Below, piece after piece: positions 34,331 through 45,711 of a DNA stretch of 64,000 bases. Both the position numbers and the translations under genes were made by a program. Under the pieces are notes generated by a model. It was not told where the DNA came from. It saw only the letters and a program-made list of their open reading frames with translations, and made no database searches. Positions within the stretch are counted from its first letter, which is position 1; each line of letters starts with the position of its first letter. The stretch is from contig CM033105.1 of the NCBI GenBank assembly GCA_019321725.1, positions 17,081,861 to 17,145,860 on the forward strand, read 5' to 3'. Source of the stretch: Paulownia fortunei. Lineage: Eukaryota > Streptophyta > Magnoliopsida > Lamiales > Paulowniaceae.

Positions 34331-34599
34331 GAGATGAGGCATAATTAAACTTGTCATTTAGTGAGAAGAAGTTGAAAATTGAGAGAGGTGAGTTGGGCAA
34401 AGAGACAACCAAGCTTAGTCCCCAAGAAGAGGAATGATACAGATGATCGTATGAGGACCTACTAATGGGGACTTTAATCGAGCTTGGAGAGCTCACACGA
34501 GGATAACTAAATAATAGGTCGAATAGGGGCATTGCCAGAAAATTAACAAAGTGGCGTACAACACCACAATTTAGTTTAGACCTTAAGATGCAAGGGGCC

Positions 34600-35030
34600 T
34601 GCATGTCCCTCCATAATGATGCCCTGGTCATTTCAGTTACCCTAGCAAATTATGAAGTGGCTAAGGGTTTTATTGTTACAAAGAGCTAAGTATATTTTGT
34701 TTTTAACGAAGGATGTAAATTAATGGACTTAGGAGTAGAACTGTAGCCAGTGGATAAATAGCTATTTGGGTTTGATGGAGGACCAGTTCAGTCGTTGGGG
34801 CAAGTGAGCTTAATTGTAACTTTACGCCCTTTGTGAAAGTTCAGGATGGTGCGATTCTTGGTAGTTAATACCTTATCAACATACAATGTTATATTGGACA
34901 GACCTATGCTTTATACATTTAAGGCACTGGTTTCTACGTTCCATAAGAATATAAAATTCCTGATGGGGAATAAGGTAGGCGAGGTTGAGGAGGACCAGTA
35001 TTTGACTCGAAAGTGTGTTATGTAGAAGTT
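34600..35030 (+). pseudogene. Tat-1 protease region (degraded)
   Basis: The conserved pre-RT text of this lineage can be read across stops: LFGFDGGPVQSLGQVSL, FLVVNTLSTYNVILDRP, LKALVSTFHKNIKFLMGNKVGEV-like. The active-site part upstream (34620-34740) is too decayed to assign residues. Confidence 0.65.
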
Positions 35031-35424
35031 GTTAGAAAGAAAATTGAGGAGAGCCTATGGAGGTAGATCACCCCAAGGTGGGAAATGAGAAAGAAACAAC
35101 TAAACTAGCTAGCAACCCAACTTCTCACACCAACCTAATGATAAATTGATGAGCATGGAATTGGCTCCCTAATGCAAGTTCAAGATCACTTGAGTCGGGT
35201 CACAGCTCGAGCCCAAAATGGGTGAGCTACTAACTTAGTTCTAGGGAAAATATGATGTATTTATGTGGTCAGCACAAGATTTGGTATGGATAAGGCCCGA
35301 GGTATCCATGCATCACCTTAATATAGATCCAATGTGTAATCCTATTAAACAAAAGAAGAGAAACTTCAGACCTAAAAAAGACAAGATAATATATGCCTAG
35401 GTATAAAAGTCATTGGAAGTATGT

Positions 35425-35528
35425 CACGTCAAGGAAAATAATTCTTGAATAGTTATCCAATGCAGTATTAGTTTCAAAGATAGTAGAAAAGTAGAGAATG
35501 TGCATAGATTTTCAAAATTTGAACAAGG
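35425..35528 (+). pseudogene. Tat-1 RT, N-terminal piece
   Basis: Reads NAVLVSKIVEK, a stop, then RMCIDFQNLNKAY, the conserved WRVCVDFTDLNKACPKD region. Solo LTR-2 interrupts right after the NKAY codons, and the rest (PKGILSFTKNRL) resumes at 38442. Confidence 0.8.
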
Positions 35529-35533
35529 CTTAT
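35529..35533. repeat. Target-site duplication CTTAT (left copy)
   Basis: CTTAT at 35529-35533 and at 38437-38441 flank solo LTR-2 exactly. Confidence 0.88.
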
Positions 35534-38436
35534 TGTGATACCCGAGCCTCTTACTACTCACATGGCCAAATATGATTCATACATTACATGTTAATTTTAT
35601 ATGCTATTTGCATTTCTATTGACATTGCATAATTTATTTTATTTTATACAATATTTTTGAATATTAAACTTAATTCTGAAGTTCTTGCACGATATTAGTT
35701 ATTGAATTTCCTAATCTAAGTAATTGATTTTATATTAAATAAGAAGAAAATGAGGTGGATCAATATTATATATAGATGAGATATATAGGTTATAATTTTG
35801 GAAGTGTTAAAATTTTTACTAGTAAGCTTATACGGTTTAATTTGATTTGATCAAGTTATTTCAAAAGTATATATTTGTAAATTACCATACTTGGGATATT
35901 GGACATGATATAATGTGATTTAAGTGTCATATTACAATGCCCATATGTGCATATGATTTTAGAAATGTAAACTAGATAATTCTTTAAGAATCGGATGGAA
36001 TCGGTTTGGAGATCGAATGAACGGACATAGGAAATAACTATGGAAATGAATGGTGACTAAGATAGGTTGCAACCAAATAAAAATAGGTGAGACACACAAG
36101 ATTAGAGCTGCAAGATAAGGGAGAAAATCAGATTTTACCATTTACTTGCCACCTCATGCTTTCTTATTAAGTTTAAGCTAACATCTCAAGCTAACACCTC
36201 AAACCCTTCACCCTTAAGCCACGACCAGACCCTCATTTCAGCCATTTTCATCTTCCAAACACACACCTTAAGGTCTCCAAGTGATCCAAATTGATTCCAA
36301 GTTGAAATAAAAGCAAGAAAAGCAAAGGAGAAGTGATTACCATCAAGTTAACCTCAAAATCTGCATAGGTAGCACTTATCTACGGTTTTGCCTTTGGTTT
36401 TCAGATTATTATGAATGGTTTTATTGTTTATTAAGATTTCAATATCTCTTATAAAAGTGTTAGGAAGTTTTTAGTTAGACTTTGGTGCACAAAGAAAGGG
36501 TTTTTGATGACAAACACTTAATAGAAATACTTGTAGCAGAAACTGTCATCTTACTGTTTTCTTGTGTTTTAGGCTTCAAAAGTGTATGGTATGTTGAATA
36601 AAACCTATAATTATTACCATTTACATAACCATATATGAATTAATAGTATTGGAATGAAGTTTTATCAGTTGGAAATTGAAATAGAGAATGATATTGGAGA
36701 AACACTCAAACTGTCAAAATAGCAAAATCTATTTTGGTGTGCTGTGAAGGAGACTGAATTAGAGGAGCTAAATCCATTATTTTTGGTAATAATATGACCT
36801 GGTTGTATCCTTATATATGTTATCTAAGTATGGTGAAAATTTTGGAGTGATTGAATATACTTAAGGGTGCCAAAACCATTAATGTCATGAAGTGTGCAAA
36901 ACTGTCACGGTAGGAAACAATCTGTTTCAGTATGTCGTGAAGAGAGCTGAACTTGGGAAGCTATATCCATGATTTTTAGCAATTATATGATATGGTTACA
37001 TTTATATACATGTTATCTAAGTGTGGTAAAAATTTGGGAGTGATTGGATATGCTTAGGGATGTTAAAATTATCATACAACTAAACTTGACAGCAAGAAAA
37101 TATAAAAATGTGAATCTGCCACATTTGATCACTTAGCATGTTTCAACCTAGACATGTTGCTATTGAGTGTTAACAATTAGGTACATACTATTAGAGTTAT
37201 AATACTTCAATTACATGATGTTTTCATGTATTTAAGATGAGAAATTTAGGTATTTGAGGGACTATATTAGGTTCTAGTTTGTGAAAGCTTGATTGTTAGC
37301 TTATAGATTGGTGTTTAAGGTCTAGTATGAGATTTTGTGCTTTCAACTTGCCAAATTGGGAATAGTGCTTGATGTTGGGTAATATTACAGGCTATTTTAC
37401 ATCTAAGGTTGGAGAGGAATACTAAACAAATTTAGACTAAGCCATCAACCAAGTGAAAGGTAAGTAAAGATTCATTTGCAACCACAATGCATAGACATAG
37501 TAGATGTGTGAATTATATGTAATATCATAAATCATATGTGCATAGTAGAGGGCTCTCCATTGAGCATACATACATGGGTATTGTCATTAGCACGTGCATG
37601 CATTATATACGAGCATTGTGATAAATCTTGCATTGCACGGCATGATTCAGAGAAAGAAAAATATTTTGCTGACCACTACTAGTGCACCAAAGCATGCATG
37701 AATTTGCATAGTTTTATGCATGGATTTGCAGGTTCGCGTGCATGGATTTGCATGCGTATGAGTATGCATGGATTTGCATGCTTATATGATTATTGGTTAT
37801 TGGATTATGGTGGTGTACAGAGCTCTTTTTCGGTGCACGGGATAGTAGCGTTGGTCGGGGGCCCAAGAAAGAAATAATTTTTGAGAGAAATATTTTGATG
37901 CATAAAATTGCATTGTGAGCATAGCATTTTGAGTTGCATGACTTTATATTGTGGATTATTCTTTGACATGCATAATCTTTACTTGCTGAGCGTTAGCTCA
38001 TATAGTTTATGCATTGTAGGTGAGTACGACGATACCTGAAGCATCTTTTATTGGCTGGGCGGCGGTTGGAGCTCCTGCAGGTGTCTGAGAGAGTGTGTAC
38101 ATGGATGACGACCTGTTGGGCTATTTTGTTGGCTTGTTATATTTTGAGTCTGTTGTATTATATTTTTAGACTGGTATTATATTTCGCTTTTAAAACTTTA
38201 CTGTAAATAAGTATGTAAATATTGGGTCGTTGTGAGTGTTGTACTTTTATATAAATACCGATCCTGCTATATATATGACATGTATTAGAAAGTATTTTAA
38301 ATAGGGTTGTGCATGTAAGAAGTGATTTATCTTTTCTTAAAGTGTTACGAAAAAAAATATATTCCATGCATGCACACAGGTTCTATCATGTTAAATTATA
38401 ATATATATCTAGTTGTGTAGTAATGGGGGTGTTTCA
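35534..38436 (+). mobile_element. Solo LTR-2 (Ty3/gypsy, chromovirus-like, 2.9 kb)
   Basis: Ends TGTGATACCCGAG...GGGGGTGTTTCA, a perfect 5-bp duplication and no internal genes. The TTGCTGAGCGTTAGCTCA segment at 37982-37999, followed by GGTGAGTACGACGATACC-like text, is typical of the 3' part of such LTRs and gives plus orientation. It is related in layout, but not closely in sequence, to solo LTR-1. A cluster of GCATGGATTTGCATG-type repeats lies at 37690-37790. Frames at 35959-36141 and 38158-38367 are not credible. Confidence 0.85.
37690..37790. repeat. GCATGGATTTGCAT repeats inside solo LTR-2
   Basis: Several imperfect direct copies of GCATGNATTTGCATG within 100 bp, in the LTR's U3-side region. 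Nothing else is notable. Confidence 0.7.
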
Positions 38437-38441
38437 CTTAT
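38437..38441. repeat. Target-site duplication CTTAT (right copy)
   Basis: Pairs with 35529-35533; Tat-1 RT text resumes after it. Confidence 0.88.
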
Positions 38442-39002
38442 CCAAAAGGAATTTTATCCTTTACCAAGAATAGATTAGCTCATGGATTCTAAGTCGGGAT
38501 TGAGTTGCTTAGTATAATGGACATTTCTCAAGGCTATCATCAAATTATGCTAGCTCTAGAGGACCAGTAGAGGGTTAGCTTCATAACTTCAACACATACT
38601 TACTGTAATGTTGTTATGCCATTTGGACAAAAATGCCATATATCACCGTCTAGTGGACCGTATGTTCTAAGACCAGCTTGGATGGAATATAGAGGTGTAC
38701 ATGGATAATATGTTGGTGGAGAGCAAGAATGATGGGTCTCATGTAGCTGACTTGGCTGAGACCTTTAGAGTGCTAAGGAAATACCACAAGAAGATAAATC
38801 TAGTCTAGCTAAGTATGTCTTTAAAGTAAGGTTAGGGAAGTTCCTGGGCTACATGGTCACTAAGAGGGGAATTAAGGTGAACCTTGAAAAGATGAAAGCG
38901 GTGTAAGACATCGAACTTCCTAAAAACATCAATGAGGTTCAGTGTTTAACAAGTTGTTTAGAAGCCCTGGGTTGCTTTATCTAGGTTAGTAGAGAAGAGC
39001 AT
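38442..39002 (+). pseudogene. Tat-1 RT core and thumb
   Basis: Reads PKGILSFTKNRL, LLSIMDISQGYHQIML (catalytic Asp kept), VSFITSTHTYCNVVMPFG, and EVYMDNMLVESK, where the YMDD-type box has lost its second Asp to Asn. The thumb follows (FLGYMVTKRGIKVNLEKM). Stops and small gaps occur. It ends where the LTR fragment begins. Confidence 0.83.
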
Positions 39003-39507
39003 GCAATTATTTATGATATTACACTTGATTATAACACCAAATCATCATTTTTTGTCATCTCCCTAGCCCATAAACGTGGCTTTTGGCATGAGAAGATACC
39101 AAGTATGATTCAACCAATCATCACCCACCATTTACCTTTCTTTGAAAGTCAAAGAAGTCAATTTAACCATATTTTCTTGTGGAAGCACCTCAAAAACGAC
39201 CAACTCTTCTTCTCCAAGTTTTTTCTAAATTTCTACACTCTCATACTCACAAAAATTGAATTCAATTCATAGGAATCTATAAAACACAAACTAGAACAAG
39301 TTCCTATTCTTTTAAACTTGAAAACCGTTGGTTTTGAAGCTTAATTCCAACTTAATCAAGGTATATTCTTTTTTAATATTTCTTATGATGAATTTATAGT
39401 ATCTTGGATGGTTACATATTTTAGTATGTTTTTGTATGAATGAAAACTCAAGTGGGATAGACTTAAAGCCAAAACCAAGCTAGTTAAGCTAGTTTCTAAT
39501 GAATTTG
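39003..39507 (+). mobile_element. LTR fragment of the solo LTR-1 family
   Basis: The stretch aligns with the reverse complement of about 17830-18310 (solo LTR-1), roughly 90% identical by eye, so it has the opposite orientation in this window. Both ends are missing. It separates the Tat-1 RT thumb from the FEWIEKL-type text that continues at 39508. No target duplication was found. Positions are approximate to about 20 bp. Confidence 0.75.
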
Positions 39508-39960
39508 AGTGGATAGAGAAGCTATAGAACACCTTTGAGGAGCTAAAGAATTCTTAGCTAAAATACCCTTACTCACTAAGCCAATTCTTGGTGAATCCTT
39601 GTATGTGTATCTGTCAGTTAGGGAGCAGGCTATCAACTCAGCCCTGTTAAGAGAAAATGTAACTCAACAAAAGCCCAATTACTATGTCAGTAAACTATTA
39701 CAGAGGGCTGAGCAAAGGTATTCAAAGGTAGAGAATGAAGATTTGGCACTAGTGACCAGTGCTAAAAGATTGTTGTTACATGTAGATGAGTCAACCTTAA
39801 TGACAGGATAGGAAGCAGATATTGCTCTCACTAGCCCTAAAAGAGACGAACTAAAGTTTGCCATCAAATTTGAGTTTAAAACTTCAATTGAAGCCGAGTA
39901 TGAGGCCTAGATAGAGGGTTGATGATGGCTTTGGAGATGGGAGCTAAATATATTATAGTC
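39508..39960 (+). pseudogene. Tat-1 RNase H (partial open frame)
   Basis: The open stretch 39599-39811 reads YVYLSVREQAINSALLREN, QQKPNYYVSKLLQRAEQRYSKVENEDLAL, which is the RNase H start of Tat-type elements. It continues, with stops, into an FEFKTSIEAEYEA-like segment to about 39960. Confidence 0.85.
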
Positions 39961-40169
39961 TAATCGGATTCCAAGTTAGTAACTCAGTAGATCGAACGAT
40001 AGTATAAAGTGAGGGAGAAAAGGATGGACAAGTATCTTGAATAGATAATTGCCCTACGTGCGTAGTTCAAAGTAGTTCAGTTACATCAAATCCCTTGAGC
40101 TGAAAATGTAAGAGCAAACTATCTTTAAAAAATCGCTAGCTCAATGGTGAACTCTAAGATAAGAAAAAT

Positions 40170-40800
40170 TACCCTGCTAACAACCCACCAAAATTGTACT
40201 GAATGAGAGATCAATGCTGTGGATAAAAGGGTGGACTAGATATCTGCAATCCTTATGTACTTGAGAGAGGGTACACTCCTAGAATGAAGAAAAGAAGTAG
40301 CCTGGTTGCAAGCTCTAGCTGCCAGGTTTTGCCTTATTGAAGGATTGCTTTATAAATGATTTTTTATAGCCTCGTATGTGATGTGCCTGTCAGAGGGTGA
40401 GGGAGCTTACTATTCATGAAAAATGTTGCGATGATCGCACTTGCAAAAAATATCAGAAGAGCTCTCTTGATACATCAACCAGTTGAGGATTTAAAGGTGA
40501 TGAGTTCACCATGTCCCTTCGCCAAGTGGGGGATTGACATAGTAAGGTCTTTTCTCTTACTTGCGGGACATATGAAGTTTCTCTTTGTAATTGTTGATTA
40601 CTTTAGCCAATGGGTGGAGGCTGAGTGCTAGTTAAGATTACGAAGGCAGAGATTATAAGGTTTTTGGGGGAAAACATTGTGTACAGATATAAAATCCATA
40701 GGGACTTGGTTTTAAATTATGGTACTCAATTTCAAGGAGTTAAGATCCAGGTGTCCTACGAAATTGAATATTAAGCAGCACTTTACCTCAATGGAGGAAA
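40170..40800 (+). pseudogene. Tat-1 integrase, first half
   Basis: After decayed zinc-binding text, the 40416-40631 frame reads HQPVEDLKVMSSPCPFAKWGIDIV and FVIVDYFSQWVEAE, the integrase core with its first Asp. Further on, LNYGTQF replaces the usual SDNGTQF, so the second catalytic Asp is gone. Homology stops near 40800, before the Glu. Confidence 0.8.
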
Positions 40801-41880
40801 AAGTAATTTAAAACAGAACTATGGAGAAAATAGTAAAATAGAGGAAAAACTAGGTAACACATCCTTTGTAAGAGATTGTTACATCCACATCAAAACAGCG
40901 AGGAAGGTGTTATATAAGAGTCTCACAATAGTATAAACATATATTTTAAGATGCACCATTGCATTACATGATTAAAGTAGTCTCCTAGTTGGCCATGAAG
41001 TTAATAGATTCAGGTAATATGGTGGAAAAATAATTATCTCTAACTCCATTGGTGGTCGGATCGAACAAGTAATTGGGCCATTGAATTATTAGTCAGATCG
41101 ATTAGTTCAATTTGAAAAAATCCACTAAATTGGACTGTATATGAGTATATAGTTATGTAGATATGGAGTATAATGGAATTGACAAACACACAATAATAAC
41201 TTTAAACTTGGATTGATAATCGAACCAAACAAGAAACTGATTTACTAGATTTGGTTTGATCGATTGACTCTATTTCAAAAAATCAATTGACTCGAATTAA
41301 TATACATAGCTTTTATTTATAAATTCAATAACATATAATTAATATTTTTTATTTCAGTATATAAGAAGAAATATGATAAATATATTCTTCATTGTATTTG
41401 ATTTTTTAATTTATGCATCAAGGTCTTAAAGCTAAAGAGTTCATACTGAAACATGAAAATGCAACTTAAATCATAAAAAAAAAAAGCGATCAAGTTAGGC
41501 AAGAGCGCCACTGGAAAAAGAAACAAAATTGTAATTAATTTTAAACGCACTAAAAGTTGGGTACAGTGGATTCTCTGCCATATCCTGAATTTCAATTTCC
41601 TCCGCATAATTACTTTTTCAAATCATGAATAATTGCATTCTTCAACTCGGTTTACATATGAAAATACTGTCCATCTTAAAATAAATATTCTATTTTTTAT
41701 ACTACAAAATCAAACTATTTCATTTTTTGACTAATTTATTATATTGATTTTTTTTTTATAATTTCTACATTACTAAAGTTTCAAATCTTAATATTTGTTA
41801 TATTATCTAATATTATTCAATTAATTTAATTTTTTTTATCAGACTATTAATTACTAAAATAAAAAATAACTAGATTGACG
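40801..41880. other. AT-rich stretch without a recognised gene
   Basis: No credible coding region or transposon signature. Runs of T/A and short ORFs only. It separates the Tat-1 wreck from the host gene at 42132. Confidence 0.5.
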
Positions 41881-42037
41881 AATCAATTATAATGAGATAT
41901 GTCATTATTTTGGGAGGAATTACTATTTATGGGACTAGAATTTTCTGCCCACCAACCATTGTTTCAATCTGGCCATAAGAAAACCGGAAAAGAAGGCTCT
42001 GCAATTCATAACAATCATCAAAAGGCAAAAGCCATAC

Positions 42038-42043
<6 letters not shown>

Positions 42044-42073
<30 letters not shown>
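42044..42073. repeat. (TC)15 microsatellite in 5' leader of the small gene
   Basis: A perfect pyrimidine dinucleotide run ending 58 bp before the ATG at 42132. CT runs like this are common in plant core promoters and 5' untranslated regions (Y patches or GAGA-type elements), so it supports a transcribed leader here. Confidence 0.85.
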
Positions 42074-42076
<3 letters not shown>

Positions 42077-42131
42077 GAAGACTCCAGGAAAACCAGTCTT
42101 TTCTTGAGGCCCAAAACCAGGTGAAATATCA

Positions 42132-42401
42132 ATGCCGTTTATGGATAACCCGTGGGGGTCCAGCCACCCCAAGCCAGAGAGGCTCGGCGGGCCGTCCCCG
42201 AAGCTTTCGACGAGAGTCAGCGAGAAGTTCGAGCGGACGAAGGAGGTGGCGTCGGCGGGCATGGAGAAAACGAAGGAGGTGGCGTCGGCCGGAGTGGAGA
42301 AAACCAAGGTGGGGGTCAAGAAGGTCAAGGAGGGGGCCTCCACCGGTGTCAATTGGCTTAAACTAAAGTACAACAAAAACAAGCTCTTCCAGAAGAAATA
42401 A
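42132..42401 (+). CDS. Small basic plant protein with four 11-residue repeats
   Basis: An 89-residue single-exon frame with GC-rich codons, inside AT-rich DNA, starting MPFMDNPWGSSHPKPERLG and ending NKLFQKK. The N-terminus has an MDNPW motif and a Pro-rich stretch (residues 1-25). Residues 33-76 form four 11-residue repeats (33-43, 44-54, 55-65, 66-76), the second reading MEKTKEVASAG. The pattern predicts an amphipathic helix. No signal peptide, membrane segment or catalytic motif is visible. I recall small plant proteins of this shape (MDNPW start, KVKEG.S.G.NW end) but not a name or function. The ATG is the first in-frame one after the CT run. Larger overlapping frames on both strands (41899-42466) are out-of-frame shadows of this GC-rich segment. 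Likely a real gene; function unknown. Confidence 0.75.
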   Translation: MPFMDNPWGSSHPKPERLGGPSPKLSTRVSEKFERTKEVASAGMEKTKEVASAGVEKTKVGVKKVKEGASTGVNWLKLKYNKNKLFQKK

Positions 42402-42744
42402 AGAAACGCAAGTATATTTGATAATATCCTGTGGAAATTCGAAAAGAATAAGGTTCTTTGTTTCATGCATGGCTTTATTTTTTCAATTTCTTTATTTTAT
42501 TTTTGTTTTGTATTGATATATGGATTAATAGTTTCTTTTTCTTTCTTTCCCTTTTTTAAGTATTTTTATTTTTGTGGTAGGAGTTTTGGGATGTAATTTG
42601 TTTGGGAATTTGACTTTGTTTACGTACCTTGGAAATCCATTAATAACGTATGCTTTTCGGGCCTAGGATTTTTGTTATTATATTTTGGAATATGAATTCA
42701 GTGTTTTTGTTATGAATTGGTGCAAATGAAAGACAAGCAAGAGA
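42402..42744 (+). other. Downstream region of the small gene (probable 3' UTR)
   Basis: T-rich, stop-filled sequence following the TAA, of the kind seen in plant 3' untranslated regions. No single polyadenylation signal stands out. Confidence 0.35.
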
Positions 42745-42970
42745 GTTTTTTTATTTTATTTTTAAATTTTTTAATGTGAAACAATCAAATACATCATTAA
42801 TTATATTATTATATCAATTAACAATGAATAACAATCAATAATGTATAAATATAAATAATTAATAATTAACTACTATAACAATAGATATATAGCCATATTT
42901 GTATTGAAACTGAACCCACGACCTCAGGAAGCCCAAAATTTGGTGCATAACTGTGCCACTGTGTAATTGA
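42745..42970 (-). mobile_element. SINE-like tRNA-derived repeat
   Basis: On the minus strand, CAGTGGCACAGTTATGC (box A-like) is followed about 33 bp later by GTCGTGGGTTCAGTTTC (box B-like), the internal pol III promoter layout of tRNA-derived SINEs. An A-rich tail (AAAAAATTTAAAAATAAAAT) ends the unit near 42745. No clean target duplication was found. It could also be a decayed tRNA pseudogene. Confidence 0.45.
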
Positions 42971-45705
42971 TTTTTACATGTTTGATTAGTTTTAGTTAGG
43001 CCCACGACATTGCTATTTACACTATTACAAAGAATTCTCTACACCTAAAACATTTGCGTTTTTTTTTTAAAGGAAAAAAGAATATGAAGAAAGAATAGTA
43101 TAAATATGTTTATAGATAATCATTAATCTCCACATTTGTTCTATATTTTAAGTTTTATTAATTAACATTTAAAACGGTTTTAAAATGAATAGTATTTTAT
43201 AAATTTTATAAACAAAGAAAAGGCCTAAACTTTGCTTATCATTTTCCTAATTTCTTCATTTTTAAGCCCAAACTGGAGGTGTTAGCTTGGAATAACCAAG
43301 GAGAGAAACCACCTTTAAATGCAATATGCGTTGTCCATCAAACACGGTGGTCTAACTTAGAGGGTTAGCTCAAGTGCCAAACTCTACATCCTTCAGTCGA
43401 TTAGACTTTCTTGCTCATAAAATCTCATTGCAACGAAATGCCTCTAGCCAGGGAATACCAGATCATATTAGTCATTATAATTCTTCTCCTGGAAAAATCA
43501 TATAGGAAAGTGAATTTAATAAACCTATATGTGAAAAAAAAAAGAAGAAAAAATTTTTCAATCCACTTTTGGATCCAGCTAATCATCGACAAACACTTGT
43601 TTGGAATTGACCATTAACACGTCTTACTCGTGTAGATGAATAACTATCAAACTGTCCATGTGCTTACCTACACACCAAATATTCTTGGAGTTTTTGGTGA
43701 AGATTTTTTGTGATGCTTCGAGGAAAGATGTAAAGAAATTTTAGGATAGAGAGTGTTCAATATGGAGAGAAGAATTGTACTCTTATATTTTTTCGAATCA
43801 TTTGAAGGAGAGTTAGATAAGATACAATATTCTCTTTTAAATAAATATATATATAATTCTTTCTACACTAGGAAGAATCAGGAGTCTAATCCCTCCCAGA
43901 CACTGTGGAATTGGAGTCTTCAAATATGAAGTATTTTGATTTGCTAAAGTTCTTCATAAAATGTTCATACAAACTGTAATAAAAGGCTATCATAGTTACG
44001 CATGAAATTACTTGTCCTACCCTGTGTACTTAACTTCTTCTGCTAATTGTAATGAGTTTGAATCATATTTACATGTTTAGCTGCTTCTCTATTTTCTTTT
44101 AATTATGTTATACGAGCCTTTCTATGCATATGTTATACTATGGAAAAATTAGTACAACTTGAATACCCACATAATTTCTTTTAATTTTGAATGATTTTTA
44201 CTTTTGATTTCTTTATTCTGTTTGGTGGGGTGCAGATATTTTTGCAGTGAGCCATAGCCAGGACATGAGAGAACCAGGGAAGTTCTTCAAACAAACAAAA
44301 CCAAACAATGGATTAGTATCCAAAGAATTCCACCCTACCTTAGGACTTAGCTAGGGTGATATTAAAAACCGTTTAGGTGTAACTTATCTTTAAAAAAAGT
44401 TCCACATTTGAAGTTGAAATGAACTCCAATCTCTCTCTTTCTACAACATCCTCACCCACCCACACAGATTCCTCTTATTTAAGCTCGTACAATTAAATAA
44501 ATTTCTTCTTACAGCTTGTTGGCTACTTGAACCAAACAAATAAACTTAGTACGCCAAATGTTGTTAATGGTTTGTTTGCTTTGTGGATTGGCATAAGACT
44601 TGATATATTTGTAATGGATGTGTTTTCCTAGCTGAAGTATCAAGAGCTCTTTATCTATTATTTGATTGGCGCTTCAATATTTAATATCCCATGTGAAAGT
44701 CATATTCTACTGTTTGGTTGATCACATTGATATTCTTGACAAAATAACTAATGTTAAAAATATCTATCTTTTAGGTTTTTACTACTAGAATCCAAACATT
44801 ATCCAATTCTTAGATCCTCAGATTATCTTCTCCACATCTCATTCCCTTAGGAGTACCTTTATCATCTTTTGGTATTTTTGTAAATAACGTATAAAGTTTT
44901 TTTAGATAATTTTGCCTCCCATAATTCTTCCATAACCCTAAGTACCCCTCACTTTCTAAAAAATATTTTTATATTAAAATTTATAAAACAAATATATTTT
45001 AGAAGTTTTAAATAATAAAAAATAGAAAAAATCCATTTAAAAATGAAAACAAACTGCCACTTACTATGCTACACGTGCGAAGAAAATATTAAGAAGAAAA
45101 GAGAGAAAATTAAAAAAAAAATTGAGAAAAGAAAAAAAGTACATACTTTGGAACCCATATCTCCTTAAAAGTGCGATTTTAGAAGAAGCACTTCACACTC
45201 AAACAATTAAACTTATATACCTCAAGCTTATTTGGGCCGATTTTGAAAGATTCCTGTAATATTTTCGAGTAATCTCTTTTCTCTGTTTCTTAGTCGAAAG
45301 TGAGAGGCTATATGATAGGACTAATAATAGTTTAAGCATAATTAATAAAATCGATTATTTCACTTGGGCCAATGAATAATAAGATTTGATTACCCAATAG
45401 GCCCAGCCTAATTAGCTCAATTCCTAACACCCACATGCCCTTCATACATAAAATGATAACCACAAATCGCAAGCCCGTAAATACTTTAAACCCTTATTAC
45501 ATGTATGAGATTCATTTTATTACTTCTATTGCTTTAAGTCCTTAAGACTTCCTATACTTGGTTCTCATTTGATTGTTGAAGGGTTATCGTTGAAAAAAAT
45601 CATGATGTCACTAATTATCATTTATTCGTATCGCAATTGCGAGTGATTTACTGATTCAGTTCATCGAAGAAGTTAATCCTCCTCAATGGAGAAAATACCA
45701 CACTA
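42971..45705. other. AT-rich intergenic stretch
   Basis: I find no gene, RNA gene or full transposon. Short frames such as 43411-43617 have no recognisable content. The 44235-44330 part is less AT-biased and follows a TTGGTGGGGTGCAG acceptor-like word, so it might be a transcribed exon, but nothing confirms it. Confidence 0.45.
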
Positions 45706-45711
45706 GAAATT

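Larger units (their letters stand above)
31969..40800 (+). mobile_element. Tat-1: Ty3/gypsy retrotransposon, Tat lineage (3' truncated)
   Basis: Plus-strand element with an LTR, a TGGCACCGTTTGTGGGAA primer site, gag, protease, RT, RNase H and the first half of integrase. Motifs are those of Tat/Retand-type elements. It is interrupted by solo LTR-2 (35534-38436) and an LTR fragment (39003-39507). Homology ends near 40800 in the integrase core; no 3' LTR follows. Stops are frequent in all domains, so it is an old wreck. Confidence 0.85.

Noticed and set aside
41927..42466. 179-codon minus-strand frame and 155-codon plus-strand frame over the small gene
   Set aside because: Both arise from GC-rich composition opposite or out of frame with the 89-codon repeat protein; their translations are low-complexity (Arg-rich or Ser/Phe-rich) and pass through the CT microsatellite.
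42901..42965. Intact tRNA gene
   Set aside because: Box-like words exist but no cloverleaf with paired acceptor stem can be drawn; treated as SINE-like.
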